64,000 nt of DNA, from positions 163,367 to 227,366 of the forward strand of contig NZ_WBIN01000010.1 in the NCBI RefSeq assembly GCF_009749385.1, in the 5' to 3' direction. Made by a program: the position numbers and the translations under genes. Positions within the stretch are counted from its first letter, which is position 1. Each line of letters starts with the position of its first letter. Shown one piece after another: positions 9,158 to 19,473 of the stretch. Source of the DNA: Agromyces allii. GTDB taxonomy: Bacteria > Actinomycetota > Actinomycetes > Actinomycetales > Microbacteriaceae. Below the pieces are notes generated by a model. That model did no database searches. It worked only from the letters and a program-made list of their open reading frames with translations, and was not told the origin of the DNA.

Positions 9158-9672
9158 TCGCTCGTCGCCAGTCGCTCGTCGCGGCCGGGTGCGCCTTCGG
9201 CGGGCTGACCGCCGGGGCCGGGGCTGATGCGCTGGATCAGCGTGGAGAGCTCGGCGTGCAGGCGCACGAGGTCGTCGACCTCGACGCCGAGCGAGGCGAC
9301 GACCTGCTCGGGCACGCGCTCGGCCTGGTCGCGGAGCCGGCGGCCGGCGTCGGTGAGTCGCAGCGCGAGCTGTCGTTCGTCGCGCGGCGAGCGCTCGCGG
9401 GTCACGAGCCCGGCGGCCTCGAGGCGCTTGACGAGCGGCGACAGCGTCGCGGGCTCGAGCCGCACGAGGGCCGCGATCTCGGAGAGGGCGAGCGGCTCGT
9501 GCTCCCAGAGGGCGAGCATCACGAGGTACTGCGGATGCGTGAGCCCCATGGGCTCGAGGATCGGCTTGTACGTGCCGATCACGAGCCGCGATGCGACGGC
9601 GAGCGCGAAGCAGAGCTGACGGTCGAGGGCGAGCGGGTCGACCTCGTCGACTGCGGCGGTGGCGGCATCCAT
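9154..9672 (-). CDS. MarR-family transcriptional regulator
   Basis: 172-residue winged-helix regulator: HPQYLVMLALWEHEPLALSEIAALVRLEPATLSPLVKRLEAAGLVTRERSPRDERQ spans the DNA-binding helix and wing (shown here only as a landmark run from about residues 50 to 105). No cysteine suggestive of OhrR-type peroxide sensing is evident in the conserved N-terminal position. ATG at 9672 was chosen over 9678 because the -10 box in the shared palindrome would place transcription start at or next to it (leaderless). It probably represses itself and the divergent small gene. Confidence 0.87.
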   Translation of the reverse strand: MDAATAAVDEVDPLALDRQLCFALAVASRLVIGTYKPILEPMGLTHPQYLVMLALWEHEPLALSEIAALVRLEPATLSPLVKRLEAAGLVTRERSPRDERQLALRLTDAGRRLRDQAERVPEQVVASLGVEVDDLVRLHAELSTLIQRISPGPGGQPAEGAPGRDERLATSD

Positions 9673-9677
9673 ATTCA

Positions 9678-9689
9678 TTAGTATACTAA
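9678..9689. promoter_or_regulatory. Shared palindromic -10/operator of marR and the divergent gene
   Basis: TTAGTATACTAA is a perfect 12-base palindrome that contains TATACT on both strands. On the plus strand the -10 lies 7 bases before ATG 9695; on the minus strand it lies 7 bases before ATG 9672. One sequence therefore could serve as both divergent -10 boxes and as the MarR operator. Confidence 0.7.
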
Positions 9690-9694
9690 CTGTT

Positions 9695-9982
9695 ATGGCA
9701 CGAACGAATGAGGACCCGGCGAACTGGACGCCCGAGCGCGGCCTCAACCCGCTGAACCCGTTCCTCGGCAAGCGCGGCTTCTACAACGCCTTCAACCGCA
9801 TGATCTTCCGGTTCACGGGCCCCGCGCAGGTCGGCATCGGCCGCCCCGAGGCGCCGTACGTTCCGCCGGCCGACCCCCGCTGCCCGCTCTGCGGCGGGCC
9901 CATGGCCGCGCACGACATCGACCGTTCGGGCGAGCGCACGCAGGTGCACTGCCCGCCTGCCGCCGCTTCGCCCGTCGAGTAG
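9695..9982 (+). CDS. Small hypothetical protein with CPLCGG motif
   Basis: 95 residues, family not recognised. The N-terminal half is rich in aromatics and basic residues (NPFLGKRGFYNAFNRMIFRF); the C-terminal half has CPLCGGPM and a later Cys-Pro, a possible metal-binding or zinc-ribbon fragment. No signal peptide. ATG at 9695 has no ribosome-binding site and sits at the predicted transcription start, suggesting a leaderless mRNA. Divergent from and probably controlled by the MarR gene. Confidence 0.65.
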   Translation: MARTNEDPANWTPERGLNPLNPFLGKRGFYNAFNRMIFRFTGPAQVGIGRPEAPYVPPADPRCPLCGGPMAAHDIDRSGERTQVHCPPAAASPVE

Positions 9983-9997
9983 CGACGAAGGAGCGAA

Positions 9998-10036
9998 TCG
10001 AGACCAGCGCGCCCCGTGCCACCCCGCTGGTCTCGA
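9998..10036. repeat. Inverted repeat, REP-like or terminator
   Basis: TCGAGACCAGCG and its exact complement CGCTGGTCTCGA are separated by 15 bases, directly after the small CPLCGG gene. The following GGTCTCGAGACGGCGCTGTC segment resembles dispersed intergenic elements in this bacterial family (recollection, not checked). It may end transcription from both sides of the convergent pair. Confidence 0.55.
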
Positions 10037-10184
10037 GACGGCGCTGTCGCGCCTCCTCGACCGGCGAGCCGCGTACGCGAACGGCCCGGCTGGAGCCGGG
10101 TCGACCACCACCCTCGTCGAAGGGCGGTGACCGACCGAGCCCCAGCCGGGCCGAGTCATGTCGCGACGAGACGCGCCGAGCGCG

Positions 10185-11114
10185 TCAGATGCCGAAGATC
10201 GTCCAGTGCGCCGACGTCGAGGCGCCGGGGTCCAGCACGATGAGGTCGGTGCCCGAGTTGAAGGCGTCGGGCGGGCAGGTCATCGGCTCGACCGCGAGGC
10301 CGGTGCGACCGCTGCCGTCGGCCGTGTGGATCTGCACCCACGGACACTCCCGACCCCACGCCATGCCGACGCCGCGTCCGCTCGCGTCGACGACCGTGAC
10401 CTGCACGGCACCGTCGGCCGCGGGGCTGTCGTACGCCAGGCCCGTGAACGCGTGGTCGATCTCGGTCGAGGCGATGCGCCGCGGCATCCGGTAGTCGAAC
10501 GAGTCGCCGTCGCGGGGGGCGTCGACCGCGGCCAGGTGCGTCGGGATGAGCCGGTCGGGCGTGACCTCGAGCACCTCGGCGGCGGGCAGCGTGAGCGTCC
10601 AGTCGTCGACGAGGCCGTCGCCCGCCACGAGGTACGGGTGGGGGCCCGTGCCGTAGGGTGCGGCATCCGGCCCGACGTTCGTCGCGGTGACCGTGGTGTG
10701 CAGGCCGCCGGCGTCGACGCGGAAGTCGACCGAGATCTCGACGCGGTGCGGGTAGCCCGCCTGCGCCTCGATGGTCGCCGTCAGCACGACGCGCGCGCTC
10801 TCGCGGAGCACGGGGGTGAAGTCGAGCCACGCCGCGAGCCCGTGCAGCGCGTGGCCGCGGTCGGGCTCGGTGAGCGGCAGCTGCTCGTCGACGCCGCCGA
10901 AGCGGTACCGTCCGTCGGTGACGCGGTTCGGCCACGGCACGAGCGTCACGCCGCGGTATGCCGGGCGCACCTCGTCGGCTTCGAACGGCACGACGAGGTC
11001 GCGCCCCTCGAAGGTGAGCGAACGCAGCGAGGCGCCGATGCTGGCGATGGTCGCCTCGTAGCCGTGCGCGGCGATCGTGTGCTGGTGGCCCGAGAGCGCG
11101 TGCTCCGCGACCAC
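10185..11114 (-). CDS. galM: Aldose 1-epimerase family protein
   Basis: 309 residues. Interconverts alpha and beta anomers of aldoses, here probably L-arabinose or another sugar entering the operon's pathway. Catalytic landmarks: His in DRGHALHGLAAW, His in YGTGPHPYLV and the Glu base in LAVEPMTCPPDAFNSG. Cytoplasmic. The start is GTG at 11114, immediately after the araA TAA (no intervening base), so translation is probably coupled to araA; it is the last gene of the ara operon. Confidence 0.88.
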   Translation of the reverse strand: MVAEHALSGHQHTIAAHGYEATIASIGASLRSLTFEGRDLVVPFEADEVRPAYRGVTLVPWPNRVTDGRYRFGGVDEQLPLTEPDRGHALHGLAAWLDFTPVLRESARVVLTATIEAQAGYPHRVEISVDFRVDAGGLHTTVTATNVGPDAAPYGTGPHPYLVAGDGLVDDWTLTLPAAEVLEVTPDRLIPTHLAAVDAPRDGDSFDYRMPRRIASTEIDHAFTGLAYDSPAADGAVQVTVVDASGRGVGMAWGRECPWVQIHTADGSGRTGLAVEPMTCPPDAFNSGTDLIVLDPGASTSAHWTIFGI

Positions 11115-12638
11115 TTACAGGCCCTGCGCGAGACGGTAGTACGCCTGGTTCCAGCGCACCTCGTGCTTGAACCCGGGCAGCGTGGTCTCCTCGTCGATGA
11201 CGAGCAGCTCGAGCTCGGCCATCTCGGCGAAGTCGCGGAACACCTCGATGCCGACCGCGGTCGACATGACCGTGTGGTGCGCGGCGCCGGCCGTGAGCCA
11301 CGCTGCGGCCGAGGTGCGGAAGTCGGGGGCCGGCTTCCAGACGGCACGGCCGACGGGCAGGTTCGGCAGCGACTCGCGCGGCGGCACGTTCTCGACGACG
11401 TTGGCCGTGAGGCGGAACCGGTCGCGCATGTCGCTCATCGCGACGACGACGGCGGGGCCGGGGTCGGCCGTGAAGACGAGGCGCACGGGGTCGTCCTTGC
11501 CGCCGATGCCGAGCGGGTGCACCTCGAGGGTGGGCTTGGCGCTCGTCAGCGAGGGCGAGACCTCGAGCATGTGCGCGCCGAGGATCAGCTCGTCGCCGGG
11601 GGTCATGTCGTAGGTGTAGTCCTCCATGAGGCTCGCGCCGCCGGGCAGGCCGGCGCCCATGACGTTCGCGATGCGCACGAGGATCGCGGTCTTCCAATCG
11701 CCCTCGGCGCCGAAGCCGTAGCCCTCTGCCATGAGGCGCTGCACGGCGAGGCCGGGCAGCTGCTTCAGCTCGCCCAGGTCTTCGAACGACGTGGTGAACG
11801 CGCCGAAGCCGCCCTCCTCGAGGAACGAGCGCAGGCCGATCTCGATCGCGGCGCCGTCGCGCAGCGACTGGTGGCGCTCGCCGCCCTTGCGCAGCTCGGG
11901 AACGACGTCGTACTCGGTCTCGTAGACCGCGACGAGCTCGTCGATCTCGGCCTCGGATGCCGCGGCGACCGCTTCGGCGAGCTCGTTGACGCCCCACGTG
12001 TTGACCTGCACGCCGAGGCGCAGCTCGGCCTCGGTCTTGTCGCCCTCGGTGACGGCGACGTAGCGCATGTTGTCGCCGAAGCGGGCGAGCTTCAGGTCGC
12101 GGCTCGCGGCGAGACCCGCGGCCGCACGCTGCCAGGTGCCGAGCTGCTGCTGCACGACGGGGTCGCTCGCGTGGCCGACGATGGTCTTGCGGGGCACGCC
12201 GAGGCGCGTCTGGATGTAGCCGAACTCGCGGTCGCCGTGGGCGGCCTGGTTCAGGTTCATGAAGTCGAAGTCGATGTCGGCCCAGGGCAGCTCGACATTG
12301 GCCTGCGTGTGCAGGTGCGCGAGCGGCTTCTGCAGCGCGTCGAGGCCGGCGATCCACATCTTCGCGGGGCTGAACGTGTGCATCCAGGCGACGAGGCCGA
12401 TGACGTTCGGCGCGGCGTTCGCCTCGAGGGCGACCTTCTTGATCGCGGCCGAGTCGGTGAGCACGGGCAGCCAGACGATCTTCACGGGCACGTCGGATGC
12501 CGCGTCGAGCGTCGCGGCGATGGCCTCCGACTGCTCGGCGACCTGTGCGAGGGTCTCGGGGCCGTACAGGTGCTGGCTGCCGGTGAGGAACCAGACCTCG
12601 TACTGGTCGAGCGAGGTGGTGAGCGGCGTGCGGGTCAT
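11115..12638 (-). CDS. araA: L-arabinose isomerase
   Basis: 507 residues, matching AraA (about 500). Converts L-arabinose to L-ribulose, with Mn2+ as usual cofactor. Family landmarks: [13 protein letters not shown] at the N-terminus; the catalytic Glu/metal region [13 protein letters not shown] and [10 protein letters not shown]; His in ILGAHMLEV; and the AHHTVMSTA segment near the C-terminus. ATG at 12638 has AGAAGGAAA upstream. Third gene of araD-araB-araA-galM. Confidence 0.96.
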   Translation of the reverse strand: MTRTPLTTSLDQYEVWFLTGSQHLYGPETLAQVAEQSEAIAATLDAASDVPVKIVWLPVLTDSAAIKKVALEANAAPNVIGLVAWMHTFSPAKMWIAGLDALQKPLAHLHTQANVELPWADIDFDFMNLNQAAHGDREFGYIQTRLGVPRKTIVGHASDPVVQQQLGTWQRAAAGLAASRDLKLARFGDNMRYVAVTEGDKTEAELRLGVQVNTWGVNELAEAVAAASEAEIDELVAVYETEYDVVPELRKGGERHQSLRDGAAIEIGLRSFLEEGGFGAFTTSFEDLGELKQLPGLAVQRLMAEGYGFGAEGDWKTAILVRIANVMGAGLPGGASLMEDYTYDMTPGDELILGAHMLEVSPSLTSAKPTLEVHPLGIGGKDDPVRLVFTADPGPAVVVAMSDMRDRFRLTANVVENVPPRESLPNLPVGRAVWKPAPDFRTSAAAWLTAGAAHHTVMSTAVGIEVFRDFAEMAELELLVIDEETTLPGFKHEVRWNQAYYRLAQGL

Positions 12639-12667
12639 GTTCGTTTCCTTCTGGTGGGAGGTGGAGG

Positions 12668-14305
12668 TCAGAGTGCGTCGACGGCGGCGGCCTCGGCCGC
12701 GAGGCCGGCCCGGTACCGCTCGAGGTAGGCGGCGAAGCCGGCGACATCCGCCGGATCCGGATCGACCGTGTCGAAGCCCGCATCGGCGAAGACGCGGTCG
12801 TTCAGGTAGGTGCCGAGGTCGGTGTCGTCGGTGCCGGCGACGGCCTGCAGGTACGACGCGAGCACCGCGATGCCCCAGGCGCCGCCCTCGGAGGCGGTCT
12901 CGCCGACGGCGACCGGCGCGTCGAGCGCACCGGCGAGGAAGCGCTGGGCGACGCCGGCCGTGCGGAACATGCCGCCGTGCGCGAACATGCGGTCGAGCTC
13001 GACGCCCTCGCCGTCGAGCACGCGCATGCCGAGCGCGAGCGTGCCGAACACGCCGTAGAGCTGCGCGCGCACGAAGTTCGGCAGCGTGAGCCGGCTGTCG
13101 GGGGTGCGCACGACGAGCGGCCGGCCTTCGGAGAGGCCCGCGATGGGCTCGCCCGCGAGGTGGTTGTAGGCGAGCAGTCCGCCGGCGTCGGCCTCGCCCT
13201 CGAGCGCGGCCGTGAACAGCGCCTCGAAGACGGCGTCGGAGGAGATCGGGGTTCCGGATGCCGCGGCGAACTGCCCGAATACGCCCGCCCACGCGGCGAG
13301 CTCGCTCGCGCCGTTGTTGCAGTGCACCATCGCGACGGGGTCGCCGGCGGGCGTGGTCACGAGGTCGAGCTCGTGGTGCGCGTGCTCGAGGGCGCGCTCG
13401 AGCACGACCATCGCGAAGATGCTCGTGCCGGCGCTGACGTTGCCGGTGCGCGGGGCGACCGAGTTCGTCGCGACCATGCCCGTGCCGGCGTCGCCCTCGG
13501 GCGGGCACAGCAGGGCGCCCGGCTTCAGGCCGCCGGTCGGGTCGAGCAGCGCGGCGCCCGCCGAGGTCAGCACGCCGGCGGGGGCACCGGCCTCGAGCGA
13601 CTGGGGCAGCAGCTCGACGAGCGGCTTCGGCAGGCGATCGCCGACGAGCTCGTCGTACGAGGCGACGAGGGCGGCGTCGTAGTCGTGGGTCACGGCGTCG
13701 ATGGGGAACATGCCCGACGCGTCGCCGACGCCCAGCACCTTGCGGTCGGTCAGCTTCCAGTGCACGTAACCGGCGAGGGTCGTCACGAAGCGGATGTCGG
13801 GCCCGTGCGCCTCGGCGTCGAGCACTGCCTGATGCAGGTGGGCGATCGACCAGCGCAGTGGGATGTTCACGCCGAACCGCTCGCTGAGCTCGGCCGACGC
13901 CGCGCCCGTCGAGGTGTTGCGCCACGTGCGGAACGGCACGAGCAGGTCGCCCCGCTCGTCGAAGGCGAGGTAGCCGTGCATCATCGCCGAGACGCCGATC
14001 GCGCCGAACGTCTCGGGCGTCGCGTCGTAGCGGCGGCGCACGTCGGCGACGAGGTCGGCGTACGAGGCCTGCAGGCCCGACCAGACGTCTTCGAGCGAGT
14101 ACGTCCAGACGCGGTCGACGAACTCGTTCTCCCACTCGTGGCTGCCGACGGCGAGCACGCGCGTCGGGTCGGCCGCATCGACGAGGCAGGCCTTGATGCG
14201 GGTGGAACCGAGCTCGATGCCGAGCGACGTGCGGCCCTCGAGGATCGCGGTGCGCGCGGCATCCGTCTGGGCGCCCTCGTGGGCGTTCTGGGGTTCGGTG
14301 CTCAT
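12668..14305 (-). CDS. araB: FGGY-family carbohydrate kinase (ribulokinase role)
   Basis: 545 residues, with the FGGY-kinase two-domain actin-like fold: the phosphate-binding [16 protein letters not shown] segment at about residues 28-43 and the C-terminal nucleotide segment [13 protein letters not shown]. Its position between araD and araA implies ATP-dependent phosphorylation of L-ribulose to L-ribulose 5-phosphate. By sequence it looks closer to xylulokinase-like actinobacterial kinases than to enteric AraB, so the substrate is inferred from context. The ATG overlaps the araD stop by 4 bases. Confidence 0.87.
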   Translation of the reverse strand: MSTEPQNAHEGAQTDAARTAILEGRTSLGIELGSTRIKACLVDAADPTRVLAVGSHEWENEFVDRVWTYSLEDVWSGLQASYADLVADVRRRYDATPETFGAIGVSAMMHGYLAFDERGDLLVPFRTWRNTSTGAASAELSERFGVNIPLRWSIAHLHQAVLDAEAHGPDIRFVTTLAGYVHWKLTDRKVLGVGDASGMFPIDAVTHDYDAALVASYDELVGDRLPKPLVELLPQSLEAGAPAGVLTSAGAALLDPTGGLKPGALLCPPEGDAGTGMVATNSVAPRTGNVSAGTSIFAMVVLERALEHAHHELDLVTTPAGDPVAMVHCNNGASELAAWAGVFGQFAAASGTPISSDAVFEALFTAALEGEADAGGLLAYNHLAGEPIAGLSEGRPLVVRTPDSRLTLPNFVRAQLYGVFGTLALGMRVLDGEGVELDRMFAHGGMFRTAGVAQRFLAGALDAPVAVGETASEGGAWGIAVLASYLQAVAGTDDTDLGTYLNDRVFADAGFDTVDPDPADVAGFAAYLERYRAGLAAEAAAVDAL

Positions 14306-15021
14306 CGTCGGGCATCTCCGCTCTGTCCGTAGACGTTCTGGTACCGGTCGTACAACCGGTCGATCGCTTCCTGCGGGATCGGGACCAACGGGCCCGCCTC
14401 ACGAGCAAGATGCACCGTGCGGGCGACGTCCTCGACCATGACCGCGGCCTTGACCGCGTCCTTCGCCGACGACCCGATCGTGAACGGCCCGTGATTGGCC
14501 ATCAACACCGCCCGGCTGCGATGCCCGGTCAACGTCTCCACGATGCCCCGACCGATCGAGTCGTCCCCGATGATCGCGAACGGACCCACCGGGATCGGAC
14601 CACCGAACTCATCGGCCATCGCCGTGATCACGCACGGAATCGGCTCATTGCGCGCCGCCCACGCCACCGCATACGTCGAATGCGTGTGCACCACACCGCC
14701 GACCTCGGGCATGTTCCGATACACGTACGCATGCGCCGCCGTGTCCGACGACGGACTGCGCTCAGCACCCGGAGTGCCCTCGATCACGGTGCCGTCCAGA
14801 TCGCACAGGATCATGTTCTCCGGCGCCAGATCGTCATAACTCACCCCCGACGGCTTGATCACGAACAGATCCGCACCCGGAACCCGACCACTGACGTTCC
14901 CGCCCGTCCACACCACCAGGCCATACCGCGTCAACTCCGCATGCAACTTCGCAACCTCGGTCCGAACACGGGCGATCGCCGATTCGACGTCGGCACCGAA
15001 CTCCTGGGGTGGTGCATTCAC
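14302..15021 (-). CDS. araD: L-ribulose-5-phosphate 4-epimerase
   Basis: 239 residues, a class II aldolase/adducin-fold zinc enzyme that converts L-ribulose 5-phosphate to D-xylulose 5-phosphate. Visible: the substrate-phosphate segment [19 protein letters not shown], the metal-binding [11 protein letters not shown] and [10 protein letters not shown]. The start is GTG at 15021, with GGAGGA seven bases upstream; an ATG four bases inside is out of frame. First gene of the ara operon, just downstream of a TTGACA promoter and a perfect LacI-type operator. Confidence 0.94.
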   Translation of the reverse strand: MNAPPQEFGADVESAIARVRTEVAKLHAELTRYGLVVWTGGNVSGRVPGADLFVIKPSGVSYDDLAPENMILCDLDGTVIEGTPGAERSPSSDTAAHAYVYRNMPEVGGVVHTHSTYAVAWAARNEPIPCVITAMADEFGGPIPVGPFAIIGDDSIGRGIVETLTGHRSRAVLMANHGPFTIGSSAKDAVKAAVMVEDVARTVHLAREAGPLVPIPQEAIDRLYDRYQNVYGQSGDARR

Positions 15022-15049
15022 GGGGCGTCCTCCATCGCGATCGGGCCAC

Positions 15050-15091
15050 TGTGACCGGTCACATTCTGACTCAGACGGATGCGGGTGTCAA
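15050..15091 (-). promoter_or_regulatory. ara operon promoter with LacI-type operator
   Basis: On the minus strand: TTGACA (15091-15086), a 17-base spacer, CAGAAT (15068-15063), then the perfect palindrome TGTGACCGGTCACA (15063-15050), which shares one base with the -10. An operator lying on the start site indicates repression, presumably by the adjacent LacI-type protein and relieved by arabinose or a derivative. Confidence 0.82.
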
Positions 15092-15113
15092 TCGCGGAGC
15101 CCGACGGGCTCGG

Positions 15114-16220
15114 TCAGCGCGGCACGGACAGCGGCGCGGACGACGCCCGCACGATCAACTCGGGCACGAGCATCGGGCGGTTCGCCGCGGCATCCGCCCC
15201 GCCGAACTCGTCCGGGCGCTCGACGAGCGCGGCGACCGCGCGGCGCGCGAGCTCGTCGAAGTCCTGCCGCACGGTCGTGAGCGGCGGCCAGAAGAACTCC
15301 GCATCGGGGATGTCGTCGAAGCCCACGAGGCTGAGCGAACCGGGCACCGCGCCGCCGCGTTCGCGCACGAGGCGCATGAGGCCGAGCGCCATCTGGTCGT
15401 TGGCGGCGAAGACGGCGGTCGGGGCATCCGCCAGCAGGCGCTCCCCTGCGTCATAGCCCGACCGGGCCGACCAGTCGCCGCGAACGACGGCGACGGGCTC
15501 GAGGCCGTGCGCCGCGAGCTCGAGGTCGAAGCCGTGCTCGCGCGAGCTCGACTCCAGCCAGTCCGACGGCCCCGCGAGATGCGCGATGCGCGTGTGGCCG
15601 AGCTCGACGAGGTGGCGGGTCGCGATGCGTGCACCCTCGACCTGGTCGACGGCCGGGCTGTGGTCGCTGCGACCGCCGCGGCCGCCCGCGAGCAGCGTCA
15701 CGACGGGCACGTCGACCCGCAGCTCGTCGAGCGCCTCGAGCACGCGCACGTGCGGCGCGACCACGACGATGCCGTCGACGGCCTGCCCGCGCAGGTGCGC
15801 GATGCCGGCCGAGACCGAGTCGAGGTCTTCGGAGTCGACGTAGGCCGTGCTCACCCAGTGGCCCGCGGCACGCGCGGCAGCCTCGAGGGCCGCGATGCTC
15901 GTCGAGGGGCCGTAGTTGCGCGAGTCCGACGCGAGCACGCCGATGGTGCGCGACCGCTTCGTGCCGAGGGCGCGAGCCGCGAAGTTCGGCGTGTACTGGA
16001 GCTCGGCGATCGCATCCATGACCCGGCGCCGCGTGGCCTCCTTGATCTGCGGATGATCGTTCAGCACGCGCGACACCGTCTGGCGCGAGACCCCGGCGAG
16101 CACGGCGACGTCGCGCACGCCGACCGCGCGCGAGGAGGCAGGGGCGACGGATGCGGCGGCGGGCGTGGCGGCGGGCGCCTCGGGTCCGCCGGGCGCGCGC
16201 TCCGTGCCGGATGCCTGCAT
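15114..16220 (-). CDS. araR: LacI-family repressor, probable ara regulator
   Basis: 368 residues. After a 35-residue Ala/Pro-rich lead, the LacI helix-turn-helix and hinge read VGVRDVAVLAGVSRQTVSRV...YTPNFAARALG (residues about 36-90), followed by a periplasmic-binding-protein-like sugar domain. It lies directly upstream of the ara operon on the same strand. The gap between them holds the promoter and operator at 15050-15091, so it is the natural regulator of that operon. Assignment to arabinose is by context. Confidence 0.87.
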   Translation of the reverse strand: MQASGTERAPGGPEAPAATPAAASVAPASSRAVGVRDVAVLAGVSRQTVSRVLNDHPQIKEATRRRVMDAIAELQYTPNFAARALGTKRSRTIGVLASDSRNYGPSTSIAALEAAARAAGHWVSTAYVDSEDLDSVSAGIAHLRGQAVDGIVVVAPHVRVLEALDELRVDVPVVTLLAGGRGGRSDHSPAVDQVEGARIATRHLVELGHTRIAHLAGPSDWLESSSREHGFDLELAAHGLEPVAVVRGDWSARSGYDAGERLLADAPTAVFAANDQMALGLMRLVRERGGAVPGSLSLVGFDDIPDAEFFWPPLTTVRQDFDELARRAVAALVERPDEFGGADAAANRPMLVPELIVRASSAPLSVPR

Positions 16221-16412
16221 GTCCGCCCCTCGTGCCCGCGTGGTGTCGATCCCGAGCGTAACCGACCGCCGCCCGGCGGGCGGCCGAGCACGCCTTCTGC
16301 CGTTGCACGGTCGGCGATCCACTGCCGTCGGTGCACCGCCGCCCGTTCGACCGGCGCCACCGCCGTGCCGACGTTCCGGCGCGACCGCCGCACCCGGCCC
16401 TATGATGCCGAC

Positions 16413-17117
16413 ATGAGCAAGCCTCAGCTGTTTCCGGGCTCCCCCATCGCCGAGGTCGTCGCCGACCTCGACCGCGTGCGGCGCCCGCTGCGCGCCTCCG
16501 ACGGACTCGCCGTCTTCGTCGACATGTACCGGCAGGTCACCGCCCTCGTCGGGCAGCGCGTGGCCGAGGGCCGGTTCGACGATCCGGCGTTCATCGAGGA
16601 ACTCGACGTGGTGTTCGCGGGCTACTTCCTCGCCGTTCCGAAGGCGATCGCCGCGGGCAAGCCCGTGCCGAAGGCGTGGGATCCGCTCATCGACCGGCGC
16701 GCAGCGCGCCTGTATCCGCTCCAGTACGCCCTCGCCGGCATGAACGCGCACATCAACCACGACCTCGCACTCGCCGTCGTCGAGACCTGCGAGCGGCGCG
16801 GACTCGACCCGAACCGCGGCACCGTGCACGCCGACTTCGACCGCATCAACGGCGTGCTCGCAGAACTCGTGCGGCCGATCAGGCGGGGCTTCCTCGAGAA
16901 GGAGGTCGTGCGCGCCGGGGCGCCGCTCTCGCCACTCGCCGACCTCGTCACGAACTTCTCGATGGAGAAGGCCCGCGATGCCGCGTGGGCGACCACCCTG
17001 ACCCTCTGGGCCGTGCGCGACCTGCCGCTCGTGCCCGGGTCGACGGCGCGCGCCCTCGCGAGCACGGTCGGGCTGGTGAGCCGCCAACTGCTCGTGCGGT
17101 TCGACCCGCAGGACTGA
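16413..17117 (+). CDS. DUF5995 family protein
   Basis: 234 residues, recognisable by the family segment LQYALAGMNAHINHDLALAVV in the centre and the preceding FAGYFLAVP. The several conserved His/Asp positions suggest a metal site, but the function is unknown. No signal peptide or clear membrane helix. Divergent from araR and convergent with the DUF1905 gene. Confidence 0.75.
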   Translation: MSKPQLFPGSPIAEVVADLDRVRRPLRASDGLAVFVDMYRQVTALVGQRVAEGRFDDPAFIEELDVVFAGYFLAVPKAIAAGKPVPKAWDPLIDRRAARLYPLQYALAGMNAHINHDLALAVVETCERRGLDPNRGTVHADFDRINGVLAELVRPIRRGFLEKEVVRAGAPLSPLADLVTNFSMEKARDAAWATTLTLWAVRDLPLVPGSTARALASTVGLVSRQLLVRFDPQD

Positions 17118-17179
17118 GCCCGCCCGACCCGCACGCGACGTGGGCCGAACGGCCGGATGCCGCGGCTCGACGCCCGCGA

Positions 17180-17638
17180 CTACCCCGCCGCCGGCGCCGG
17201 CTCGCCGCCGAGCTCCTCGACGAGCTTCGCGATGCGGCGCTCGCGCGTGGCCTCGGTCTTCGCCTGGTCGATGACGCGAACGAACTGGCGCCGCTGGCTC
17301 ACGGTCTTCGCGTCGAAGCGTTCGCGCACGGCGGCATCGGCATCGAGCGCCGCGGCGATGTCGTCGGGCAGGTCGGGCGCGGCGGGCTCGTCCGCCAGAT
17401 CGAGCCGCACGTCGACCACCTCGCCGACGACGAGCCCGGCCGCGGCACGGTTGGCGTTGCTCAACCCGATGAGGTTGCGGCCGAGCATGATCGCGATGCG
17501 CGTCTCCCACGAGTGCCCGTTGACCGTGACGGTGATGCGCGGCCGCTTGCCGCCGCCGAGTTCGTCGACCGCCGCGGGCGGCACCTCGAGGCCGTGCATC
17601 TTCTCCTGCGGCTCCACGACCGCCCGGAACTGCGCCAT
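17180..17638 (-). CDS. YdeI/OmpD-associated, DUF1905-type protein
   Basis: 152 residues. The N-terminal DUF1905 barrel region (LEVPPAAVDELGGGKRPRITVTVNG) is followed by the YdeI/OmpD-associated C-terminal helix region (DIAAALDADAAVRERFDAKTVSQRRQFV...RRIAKLVEEL). Family members are small cytoplasmic proteins sometimes linked to bacteriocin or stress tolerance; the biochemical role is unknown. ATG at 17638. Confidence 0.8.
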   Translation of the reverse strand: MAQFRAVVEPQEKMHGLEVPPAAVDELGGGKRPRITVTVNGHSWETRIAIMLGRNLIGLSNANRAAAGLVVGEVVDVRLDLADEPAAPDLPDDIAAALDADAAVRERFDAKTVSQRRQFVRVIDQAKTEATRERRIAKLVEELGGEPAPAAG

Positions 17639-17720
17639 CGGCGTCTCCTCTCGACCCGACCGAGCCTATGACCTCGCCGTGACGCGCGGACGGAAGACGG
17701 GCGGATGTCGCGGGCCGACG

Positions 17721-19172
17721 TCAGTCGAGCGCGAGCCTCGGCGCCGACCTGATGCCGAACTCGTGCCGCAGCGCGCTGCGCGCCGCGTACCAGCCGTTGA
17801 GGCCGGTGACGCCTGGCCCGGGCGGCGTCGACGCCGACGCGAGGTAGACCCCTTCGACCGGCGTGCGCCACGGATCGGTCGAGAGCACCGGGCGTCGCAG
17901 CAGCTGCCCGATCGTCGGGGCGCCGGAGGCGATGTCGCCGAGCACGTAGTTCGGGTCGTACCGCTCGACGTCGAGCGCCGTGCGGCTCGCCGCCTCGAGC
18001 ACCACGTCGCGGAAGCCGGGCGCGAACCGCTCGATCTGCCGGGTGATCGCCTCGCGCTGGTCGACGCCGGAGCCGCTCGGAACGTGCGTGTACGCCCAGA
18101 GCACCTGACGCCCGGCGGGCGCGCGGGTGTCGTCGACGATCGAGGGCTGCGAGACGAGCACGTACGGGGCATCCGAGTGGCGCCCACGGGCGACGTCCCG
18201 TTCGGCCCTCGCGATCTCGGCACGGGTGCCGCCGACGTGCACGGTGCCGGCGTCCCGGAGCCGTGGATCCGCCCACGGCACCGGGCCCGACAGGGCGAAG
18301 TCGACCTTCGCGACCCCGTTGCCGTACCGGAACGCCTGCAGTGCCCGCGCGTAGCGCCGCGGCATCCGCTCGCCCGCGATCGCGACGAGCGCCTTCGGCG
18401 TGACGTCGAACAGCACCGCACGGGCACGGGGCAGCTCGCGCAGGTCGGTGATCTCGGCATCCGTCGTGATCGTGCCGCCGTGCGCGACCAGGTCTTCGGC
18501 GAGCGCGTCGACGATCGACTGGCTGCCGCCGACCGGGATCGGCCAGCCGCGCGCGTGGGCGTAGCTGCCGAGCGACAGCGCGACGCCGGCGGGGGCGAGA
18601 CCCGGAAGCGGCAGGATCGCGTGCGCCGCGACCCCGGCGAGCATCGCCGGCGCGACCTGCTCGGCGAAGCGCGCGTTCCAGAGCGGCGACCCCTGCTCGA
18701 GCACGCGCAGCCCGAACCGTGCCGCCGTCACGGGATCGCCCGGCACGCCCAGCAGGTTGCTGCCCGTGAACTCCGCGACGGCATCGGCCCGGGCGACGAG
18801 CGGCCCCATCAGGCGCCGATAGGCGCGCCCGTCGCGGCCCAGCCCCTCGACCGTGCGATCGAGATCGCGGTACGCGAGGCCCGCACGGCCCCCGTCGAGC
18901 GGGTGCCCGTACGCGGCCTCCGGATGCCGCAGCTCGACGCGTCGGGCCAGCTCGAACTCGCGGAAGAACCGCGACGCCAGGGCCATCGGATGCACCGCCG
19001 AGCACACGTCGTGCCGGAACCCGGGCAGCGTCAGCTCCTTCGTGCGCGCCCCGCCGCCGATCGTGTCGGCCCGCTCGAACACCTGCACGCGCAGGCCCGC
19101 GCGAGCCAGCGTCACGGCCGCCGCGAGCCCGTTGGGCCCGGCGCCCACGACGACGGCATCGGCATCCGTCAT
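17721..19172 (-). CDS. FAD-dependent NAD(P)/FAD oxidoreductase, phytoene-desaturase-like
   Basis: 483 residues. The N-terminal dinucleotide-binding fold is [23 protein letters not shown], with [14 protein letters not shown] after it; the C-terminal FAD segment is [23 protein letters not shown]. This is the carotenoid-desaturase/amine-oxidase superfamily, in the NAD(P)/FAD-dependent branch common in actinobacteria; no other carotenoid gene is nearby, so the substrate is unknown. Its ATG overlaps the stop of the upstream 77-codon membrane gene by one base, so they are translationally coupled. Confidence 0.85.
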   Translation of the reverse strand: MTDADAVVVGAGPNGLAAAVTLARAGLRVQVFERADTIGGGARTKELTLPGFRHDVCSAVHPMALASRFFREFELARRVELRHPEAAYGHPLDGGRAGLAYRDLDRTVEGLGRDGRAYRRLMGPLVARADAVAEFTGSNLLGVPGDPVTAARFGLRVLEQGSPLWNARFAEQVAPAMLAGVAAHAILPLPGLAPAGVALSLGSYAHARGWPIPVGGSQSIVDALAEDLVAHGGTITTDAEITDLRELPRARAVLFDVTPKALVAIAGERMPRRYARALQAFRYGNGVAKVDFALSGPVPWADPRLRDAGTVHVGGTRAEIARAERDVARGRHSDAPYVLVSQPSIVDDTRAPAGRQVLWAYTHVPSGSGVDQREAITRQIERFAPGFRDVVLEAASRTALDVERYDPNYVLGDIASGAPTIGQLLRRPVLSTDPWRTPVEGVYLASASTPPGPGVTGLNGWYAARSALRHEFGIRSAPRLALD

Positions 19173-19405
19173 CAGAAGGCGGCCGACGCCCACCAGACGA
19201 TGATGAACAGGCCCATCGCGACGAACACGACGCCCACGATCAGGAACACGTTCGCGCTGGGGCCGCGGGCGTCGGCCCTCGCCACGTTCGACTGGCGCTC
19301 GGCCGTGATGGTGTCGGCCAACCAACGCCGTCGGACGATCAGCGCGACACCGCCGACGAGCGCGAGCACGGCCCACGCGAGGGCGAAGATCAGGCCGGGT
19401 TCCAC
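19172..19405 (-). CDS. Small two-helix membrane protein
   Basis: 77 residues, function unknown. Two hydrophobic helices ([20 protein letters not shown] near the N-terminus and [19 protein letters not shown] at the C-terminus) flank a short polar loop with RRRW. Start GTG at 19405. It shares a stop/start overlap with the downstream FAD oxidoreductase and probably forms a two-gene operon. Confidence 0.7.
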   Translation of the reverse strand: MEPGLIFALAWAVLALVGGVALIVRRRWLADTITAERQSNVARADARGPSANVFLIVGVVFVAMGLFIIVWWASAAF

Positions 19406-19473
19406 CCCGTCAGCCTACCGTCGACCCTGTGCGGAGCGGTCAGGAGAGCCCGATCGCCCGAGCGGGCGAACCT

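Noticed and set aside
10156..12783. Very long open frames on both strands over the ara genes
   Set aside because: Arg/Ala/Pro-rich shadows; the araA and galM frames carry full family motifs.
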